Assembly (NCBI GenBank): GCA_024291935.2
Contig: CM044307.1
Span: 94,989,461-95,053,460, forward strand
Source of the DNA: Okapia johnstoni
Lineage: Eukaryota > Chordata > Mammalia > Artiodactyla > Giraffidae
Length of the DNA stretch: 64,000 nucleotides
Reading direction: 5' to 3'
Position numbers and translations under genes: made by a program. Positions 57,307 to 64,000 of this stretch are shown here, one piece after another. The notes beneath the pieces are model-generated. The model was not told the DNA's origin. It was given only the letters and a program-made list of their open reading frames with translations, and did no database searches. Position 1 is the first letter of the stretch; each line of letters opens with the position of its first letter.

Positions 57307-57795
57307 TCCAAAGGCAGATCAGATCCAAACAAGGCTGCTCAACCCCTATTCAACATAACTAGAAGTTCTAGTGAGAGCAATTAGGCAAGAAAAATTTTTA
57401 AAAGGCATCAAATCAGAAAGGAAGAAGTAAAATTGTCTCTGACTGCAGGTGATATGATCTTATGTATAGAAAATTCTAAAGACTAGGCCAAAAAACTGTT
57501 AGAACTAATGAATGAATTTAGCACTGATACGTGCTACAAAATCAATGTGCAAAAATCAGTTACATTTCTCTATATTAACAAGGAACTATTTAAAAAGAAA
57601 TAAAACAATTTGATTTACAATGGTATCATAAACTAAAAACACTTAAGAAAAAACTTAATGAAAAACTTGAATAATCTATGCACAGGAATTTATAAGGCAT
57701 TGGTGAAAGAAATTGAAGAATATATCAATTAATAGAGGGATGTCCCATGTTAAAATAGATTTGAATAATTAATATTGTTAAAGTGTGCATACTAT

Positions 57796-58125
57796 CCTTG
57801 GACAGCAAGATCAAACTAATCAATCCTAAAGGAAATTATCCTGAATACTCACTGGAAGGACTGATGCTGAAGCTGAAGCTCCAAAACTTTGGCCACCTGA
57901 TGCAAAGAGCTGACCCATTCGGACAGACCTTGATGGTGGGAAAGACTGAAGGGAAGAGGATGAGGGAGTGGCAGAGGACGAGTTGGTTGGATGGCATCAC
58001 TGACTCAATGGATGTGAGTTTGAGCAAGCTCCAAGAGATAGACAAGGACAGGGAAGCCTGGAGTGCTGCAGTCCTTAGGGTTGCAAAGAGTTGGACACAA
58101 CTTAGTGACTGAAAAATAACAACAA
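57796..58125 (+). mobile_element. BovB LINE 3' fragment
   Basis: Starts at the block coding WTARSN and contains a 109-codon frame (57783-58112) with [27 protein letters not shown] sequence (read in parts), ending in an (AAC)n tail. It directly follows L1 ORF2 sequence. Confidence 0.93.
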
Positions 58126-58409
58126 TATATCACTTATATCTTAATAAAGCTGAAAAATATTAAAAAAATAAGATTTTCCTTTTGCCAAATAAAGTATACT
58201 TATCTTTCTACCGTGTATATAATGTTGATTAAAGTGGTTATTTATTAAAGTACACTGTTACAGCAAATATCCAAGAATAGACAACAAACCAACCAAATCT
58301 TACCTAAATGCAGTGAATTACTGATAAATAATGAATTTGCTAAAAATACATTTGAAAACTAAAGCATGATATTCTTGTATAATAGAATGCCATTAAAATA
58401 ACTTAGGTC

Positions 58410-58705
58410 AAAAGGTACAAACTTCCAGCTATAAGATAAATAAGTTCTGGAGATATAATGCTTAACTTCATGACAAAAGTTAACAATATTCTATTGTATA
58501 TTTGAAAGTTGCTAGGAGAGTAGATCTTAAAAGTTCATATCATAAGAAAATAATGTGTAACTATGTGAAGTGAATGATGTTAGTGAAACTATGGTAATCA
58601 TTTCACAATATATATCTGTATCACATTATCACATTTTATATCTAAAACTAATGCAGAGTCACATGTCAGTTTTATCTCAGTAAACTATAAAAAAAGAAAA
58701 AAAAA
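58410..58705 (+). mobile_element. L1 3' end (L1MA-like), 5'-truncated
   Basis: GGTACAAACTTCCAGCTATAAG, ATAAATAAGTTCTGGAGATATAATG, GAAAGTTGCTAGGAGAGTAGATC and TCAGTTTTATCTCAGTAAACT with an A-rich tail at 58686-58705, in the order of the artiodactyl L1 3'UTR. Confidence 0.8.
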
Positions 58706-60950
58706 TCACATAGGTGTACATTTATGGTATGGAAATTAATTCATGCTGTGTTAAATGGAAAAAGCACATTTCAAAATAATTATGATTTTCTTTTCTCACT
58801 ATTCTAAAAAACAAAATTATTTCAGAAAATAATTATGGATATACTGCTATATCTTCACTTAGAGAAAATAAGGTTATACACAAATTACTCAGTAAAATTA
58901 GAAATGAACACAAATTGGTTCTATATACAGACTGTTTTCTATGTGCAGAAAATTGTGGTGATCTATATTTTATTGATTTAATTTTCCATTTATTTGTATT
59001 ATATTTTTTATAAATATAATTGATTATATAGTAACACATATTTCAAGTAAAAATGTATTCAAAATCAACTTGCTTCATTTTTCTCCTAGGAGAATTACAT
59101 ACACACAATATGTTTTATTTATATGTCAAAAATATAACAAGCATTGTGTTTGGGATGAGACTATTATTTTGATCATACCATAGGATACTAAGGAGGTATT
59201 GAAAATGCCTAAAACCATACCTTAACATGGTTTCAATATTCCTTTGAGGCTCTAATGAATACATTGGGCCTATGAAACTGGCAATGGATTTTGCAAACTT
59301 AAGTTAGCTAAATACTTTGTGTAGAGTAAGTGTTCAGAATAGAATCAACGAGATCACTGTAGTTGACTAGAAAACCATACATTCAGTTAGGGGTTTCTCA
59401 AGTTATCATTCATTCCCATAATTTGTTAGATTTGATTTTGAAGATTACCTTAAGTTATTTTAATATTTGGATCATTCTTTTATCAATATTTTCAGTGAAA
59501 CTCCCTGTTGAGCTTTCTTTTCTGCACCAGAATTCTGCTGCCAGATTTCAAGATGTTCAAAACTGAAGACTAGAATAGCTGCTGATATTCAAAGTTTCTA
59601 AGAAAAGGAATGCTTGTTAGATAAATTCTGTTCATTTGCATTAATATAATAATTTAGAACAAAATCCATTAGTGTCTACCATTTTTACTGAAGCATATAA
59701 AATCTCACTATAAATGTCTTGATTGAATTTTCCACACTTCCTGACAATTGCCTTTTGTCATTTAAATACTTCTTGTAAAAGGGCAGAGAACAAATTTAAT
59801 TTAGCATCTAATTCTGAGTGGATCTGATCAGTGTTATGGTAATAGTCCAGTTAAATAAGGTGAGGTGTGTAGGGTTTATTAAGTTCTAACTCCAGAGTGT
59901 AAGCATCTTGTAAAAGAAACATAATTTGATGTTTCTGACACTAGTTGCATGGTTGAGAACACATTTACAAGGACACTCATTTCTTAGTATGTGCATTTAG
60001 ATAGAATAATCCCAACCTGCCCATTTGATGGTTTAGCTGTGCCTCATTAAAAACGTCAGCTAGTTCAGAAACCAAATGGGTTTCTCTGCCACTAACAGTT
60101 ACGGCAAGTTTACATGTATCTCTCAGTATGATTCATTTTGCCTCAATATAGGCAGTTTTCATTGCTGGTTTAAGCAAGACTCAAAATTTTGGTGAAAAGA
60201 GACTTTTTGAGTGCTTAAAAGATGTTTCTGTGTGTGTGTGTGTGTGTGTTCACATGAATGTAGTGGTAGTATGTAGTGGCAAGTTAAAGTCTAATATTTA
60301 TTTGTTCAAAACATTATAAAAGCAAAGAAGAACTTCATTTTTTCCCTACATAGATGTGGACATTTTAAAGAAAGAATCCAGTAATAAAAGAAATTCTTAT
60401 TTGCGTTAAGAAATATTTATTATGTAAATAAACACTTCTATCTATATTCTAAAATCTGAAGAATTATTTTTTAGCTTATAGCAATGTAAACATAATCTAA
60501 TTTAAGTGACTACTATAATTACATTAATTTATTATAGTCAATAAATGAAGTTGTTTAATATTTAGTGTTCTACACTTTGTAATTATCATGCAATCAACAT
60601 ATTTACATCTATTAACCATAATTTAAAGAAGCAGTGTGTTATCACTCTTGTCAGATTTAATTTGATGAAATTTACTTCATTTTTACAAATTTACTTAGGA
60701 AAAGATTTCTGCAGTACACAATGAAATGACAATATGATGAAGAAAAAAATCATTTCATGTGGGTATACACATCAGAGGGAAAATAGTTTACAAAAAATAG
60801 CAGGGAAAATAAGGTCATAATATTAAAATCATTTTTACTTCAAGTTAAAATTTTTTCTAGCATTTGATTTAGAGACAGTAATCACAAAGCACTATTATTA
60901 TTTTTTTTAATATTAGTTAAGACCAGATTTCCTTTTCTTCTCAGCTTTCT
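58706..60950. other. Anonymous repeat-poor AT-rich block
   Basis: 2.2 kb with no recognised gene or interspersed repeat. A (TG)n microsatellite lies at 60230-60250. Confidence 0.55.
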
Positions 60951-60964
60951 AACCTTTAGAATTT

Positions 60965-61184
60965 GGGGCTACCCAGGTGGCTCAGTGGTAAAAATTCACC
61001 TGCCAAGGCAGGAGATGAGGAGACACAGGTTTGATCCCTGGGTTGGGAAGATCCCCTGAAGTAAGAAATGGCAACTCGCTCCCATATTTTCGACTGGAAA
61101 ATCCCATGGACAGAGGTACCTGGTGGGCTACAGTCCTGGGATCTCAGAGTCAGACACGACTGAGTGACCAAGCACACAATACTA
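60965..61184 (+). mobile_element. Bov-tA SINE with 14-bp TSD
   Basis: Head GGGGCTACCCAGGTGGCTCAG, B-box-like GTTTGATCCCTGGGTTGGG, tail GTCAGACACGACTGAGTGACC. AACCTTTAGAATTT is duplicated exactly at 60951-60964 and 61185-61198. Confidence 0.95.
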
Positions 61185-61198
61185 AACCTTTAGAATTT

Positions 61199-61741
61199 AT
61201 CAGAATTTACATAATTGTAAAGGATAAGATTGCTACCTTAAAATTCTGGATCTAAACAAGATACTTTTATGTGTGAGATTTAAAATAAAAACAATTTTGT
61301 GACAAAGGCTGAAGCAAATTATACCAGTCACATACATTTTCCTTAAAAAATAATGTTGCCATTAATAGAGAAAGTACTTTAGTCGAAACAAACAAATTTA
61401 TGAATGTAAGAGATGAAAGATATTTTAGGAATAAAGTTTTTAAAATATATTTGAATCTCAACAATAGCTGAAAATGCACATGTGAAGTTTAATGCAAATA
61501 ATAAGACATTATGAAAGTGAAGCATTTATTTAAAAAAAAAAAAGGAAAGCATAATATCTGTATTAACATTTCCATCAGATTAGGGAGAAGGGAAAACACT
61601 CAAATAAAAGTGTGCTGAAGCTATTGCTGTTATGAAAAAGTAGGTACTGATAGCATTTAATTATTAATATTAAAATTAATTTAGGTTAAAATATGGGTGT
61701 TAAATATATAAGAGCTTAAAGGACTACTCTTAGTAGAGGCT
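61199..61741. other. Anonymous AT-rich sequence
   Basis: No gene or placed repeat. Poly-A run at 61531-61542. Confidence 0.5.
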
Positions 61742-61796
61742 GTAATAATTATCTAGGACTTCCAAAACAAAATACCACAAACTTGGTGGCTTAGAC

Positions 61797-61980
61797 CAGG
61801 AATCTCCAATCTCTGGGGTTTAATGCCTGATGATTTGAGGTGGAGCTGATATAAAAATAATAGAGAGAAAGTGCACAGTGAATGCTGAATCACCCCCAAA
61901 CCTTCCCCTCCACCCCGGTCCGTGGAAAGACTGTCTTCCACGAAACCAGTCTCTGCTGCCAAAAGAGTTGGGGACTACTG
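61797..61980. mobile_element. hAT-type non-autonomous DNA transposon
   Basis: 184 bp. Ends CAGGAATCTCCAATC and GTTGGGGACTACTG are diverged inverted repeats of the CAGGGGTCCCCAAC type. Internal GTCTTCCACGAAACCAGTC is characteristic of this family. The 8-bp flanks GCTTAGAC (61789-61796) and GCTTAAAC (62174-62181) fit a hAT target duplication, with Bov-tA lying between the right end and the right flank. Confidence 0.72.
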
Positions 61981-62173
61981 GGCAGAAGATGATAAAGAGC
62001 CTGCCTGCCAGTGCAAGAGACACAGGAGACGAGTTCCATCCCTGGGTCAGGAAGATTGCCTGGAGGAGGCAATGGCTACCCACTGCAGTATTCTCACTTG
62101 GAGAATTCCATGGACAGAGGAGCCTGGTGGACTACAGTCCATGGGGTCTCAAAGAGTTGGACACGACTGAATG
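61981..62173 (+). mobile_element. Bov-tA SINE at hAT right edge
   Basis: Head partly lost (GGCAGAAGATGATAAAGAGCC), then GAGTTCCATCCCTGGGTCAGG, CCATGGACAGAGGAGCCTGG and tail GTTGGACACGACTGAATG. It sits between the hAT terminus and its target duplication. Confidence 0.92.
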
Positions 62174-62664
62174 GCTTAAACTTAAAACTTTCATTCTGGC
62201 GGCCGAAGTCTAACATCAAAATGTTGGCAACTTTGGTTGGTATCTTTTGAGGGCTCTCCTTGGCTTGCAGATGACTGCCCTCACTCTGTAGCCTCGAGTA
62301 GTCTGCTCTCTGTGTTCATGCATAGGTGTCTCTCCTGAAACCGAATCTTTTCTTCTTACAAGGACACCAGTCCAATTGGATTAAGGCTCACTTTAAAGGC
62401 TTCATTTTAACTTAATCACGTCTTTAAAAGCTCTATCTCCAAAAACAGTCAGATTTTGACAAAATAGGAGTTAGGGCTTCAATATCTGAATTTGGGGGAC
62501 AGGGAACACAGTTTAGTTCTACCCCATTAATAGGGGTAGAACTTACATGCTACAAGGGGAAAGAGTATACATAAAAAGAGAAAAAAGAAAGTAAAAAGCA
62601 TTATATGTTGAAAGAAATAGCAGACAAACAAGTAAATAAATCAATGGCCATAGTAAAACAAAGC

Positions 62665-63120
62665 TCTCTATAGCCAAAGCTATGGTTTCTCTAATAGCCA
62701 TGTATGGATGTGATAGTTGGACCATAAAGAAGGCTGAGCACTGAAGAATTGATGCTTGTGAATTTTGGTGTTAGAGAAAACTCTTGAGAGTCCCTTGGAC
62801 TGCAAGGAGATCAAACCAGCCAATCCTAAAGGAAATCAACCCTGAATACTCATTGGAAGGCCCGATGCTGAAGCTGAAGTTCCAGTGCTTTGGCCACCTG
62901 ATGGGAAGAGCCGACTCATTGGAAAAGACCCTGATGCTGGGAAAGATTGAAGGCAGAAAGAGAAGAGGGCAGCAGAGGATGAGATGGTTAGCACCACCTC
63001 CTCATTAGACATGAATTTTAGCAGACTCCAGGAGACAGTGAAGAGCAGGGAAGCCTGGCATGATGCAATCCATGGGGTTGCAAAGAGTTGGACATGACTT
63101 AGTGACTGAACAATAACAGA
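62665..63120 (+). mobile_element. BovB LINE 3' fragment
   Basis: Blocks coding [27 protein letters not shown] and [26 protein letters not shown] (frame 62784-63008) then the 3' end GTGACTGAACAATAAC. A gap of ~20 bp relative to other copies lies near 62990. Confidence 0.94.
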
Positions 63121-63375
63121 TAAATGCAAATAGGTAGAATTTCTCAATTTATAGGAGGAAAAAGTCGTTTGAAATTAGATTGAAAAATATATCATCAAAA
63201 CACAGAAACTTAAAATAAGATGCCCAAACCAAATAATATAAAAAAGATAAAAATAGAAGAATGGGAACCATGGGAGAACACACTTAATAACATTTAAAGT
63301 TAAGAATTAATATATGGCAAGAAGAAATTAGATAAAATAGAAAATAAACATATGAGCAATGAAAAGGACACCATT
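63121..63375. other. Anonymous A-rich sequence
   Basis: Nothing recognised. Confidence 0.4.
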
Positions 63376-64000
63376 GTTTTGTTCCCAGTTGGAGGAAGAA
63401 AATGTTTAGTTTTTCATCATTAAGTATGATGTTAGCTATAGGTTTTGTAGGTCCTATAAATAGAGAGGAAGGTCCTCTCTATTGCGAGCTTCAATTTTTG
63501 TCATGAATGAGTTTAGGATTATATCAAATATTTGTTCCTTTTTAAACTTTTTGGTGCCAATTTATTTGATCATATATTTGTTTTCCTTCAGCCTGTTGAT
63601 ACAGTAAATTTTATCAGTTTCAGTGTTGAAATAGCTGTGCATATATGAAAAACTCAGTTGGTTGTAGCATATCATTTTTTAAAAATACTTGTAGATTAGG
63701 CTAATTTTTTGTTGAAAATTTTTTGCATCAATGTCCAATAGAGATATTGATTTGTAGCTTTCTTTTATTGTCTTATTATATAATGTTGATATTAAAGTAA
63801 TGCCGACTTCACAGAATGATTTAGTTGTATGCCCTCTTCCTTTATTTCCTGGAAGAATTTTGGAAGAATTAGTAAAATGTATTCCTTAAAGTCAATAGAA
63901 TTCACCAATGAAATTATCTGGGTCTGATGTGTTTCTTACAGAAGGTTATTAATTTCCAATTTAAATTCTAAATAGATATACGGCTATTTGTATTAGCCAC
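63376..64000 (-). mobile_element. Old L1 ORF2 fragment running off the right edge
   Basis: Reversed L1 RT coding order: GAATGAGTTTAGGATTATATCAAA, CCTGTTGATACAGTAAATTTTATC, TTTTTGCATCAATGTCCAATAGAGATATTG and TCACCAATGAAATTATCTGGGTC. Heavily decayed and continues past 64000. Confidence 0.82.

Larger units (their letters stand above)
54000..57795 (+). mobile_element. Old L1 with long 5'UTR, ORF1 remnant and partial ORF2 (probable)
   Basis: The right part is secure: 57316-57795 carries L1 ORF2 codons (AIRQEK, DMILCIENSKD, KKLLELMNEFS, ALVKEIEEY) and ends in the block coding NIVKVCILS. The middle part 56700-57096 has an L1 ORF1-like stretch (TCTAGATTTGAAGAATATAGTGACTGAACTGAAGAATTT). The left part (54000-56700) is GC-richer with a ~119-bp repeat array and is taken as 5'UTR by position only; AACATGGCGGCGGC at 54510 resembles an L1 5' start. 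Most of ORF2 5' of the RT palm is deleted. Bov-tA copies at 55068, 56815 and 57106 interrupt it. Confidence 0.6.
61742..62510 (-). mobile_element. MLT1-like (ERVL-MaLR) solo LTR, interrupted
   Basis: Reverse copy of the same LTR type as 16966-17409. Left end CAAAATACCACAAACTTGGTGGCTTA; after the inserts come TCATTCTGGCGGCCGAAGTC, CTCCTTGGCTTGCAGATG, CAAGGACACCAGTCCAATTGG and TTTTAACTTAATCACGTC, then the GGGCTTCAATATCTGAATTTG end. No internal viral genes. Interrupted by the hAT-type element and Bov-tA. Confidence 0.75.

Overview
The window is nuclear DNA of a ruminant, almost certainly a bovid. The evidence is its repeats: Bov-tA and BOV-A2 SINEs, BovB (RTE-type) LINE fragments, a ruminant-type L1, and older cetartiodactyl CHR SINEs. 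It is AT-rich. I see no host protein-coding exon, rRNA, tRNA gene or CRISPR array. Every long open frame belongs to a retrotransposon or to simple repeat. All family names come from sequence patterns I recognise, not from a database search.

Positions 1-10062 hold one minus-strand, nearly full-length L1 whose 3' end runs off the left edge. Reading right to left it has a 2.8-kb 5'UTR with a ~145-bp tandem array, a broken ORF1 and a broken ORF2. The ORF2 endonuclease domain is split by a second minus-strand L1 insertion (3766-6051, 16-bp target-site duplication). That insertion consists of two head-to-tail 5'-truncated L1 copies.

Positions 10063-29500 are mostly anonymous AT-rich sequence. Scattered in it are BovB fragments, Bov-tA SINEs, one BOV-A2, an MLT1-like LTR and microsatellites. 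Positions 29508-32665 are an older minus-strand L1 filled with two BovB fragments, a Bov-tA and a MER5-like relic, with a third BovB at its right edge. Positions 32666-44100 carry CHR-1, Bov-tA, old L1 and L2 relics and a 1.65-kb BovB that still encodes the YADD reverse-transcriptase motif.

Positions 44285-47795 are a four-level nest: an L1 ORF2 hosts a Tigger1-like DNA transposon, which hosts a Bov-tA, which hosts a BovB. Each level can be read from target duplications or recognisable host sequence. Positions 48753-53620 and 58706-60950 are notably free of recognisable young repeats. Positions 54000-57795 look like an old plus-strand L1 with a ~119-bp degenerate repeat array in its putative 5'UTR. 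Positions 61742-62510 are an MLT1-like LTR interrupted by a hAT-type element and a Bov-tA. The right edge enters another old minus-strand L1.

Nothing here is a gene system in the usual sense. The interest lies in the nested and tandem retrotransposon structures and in the repeat-poor blocks.
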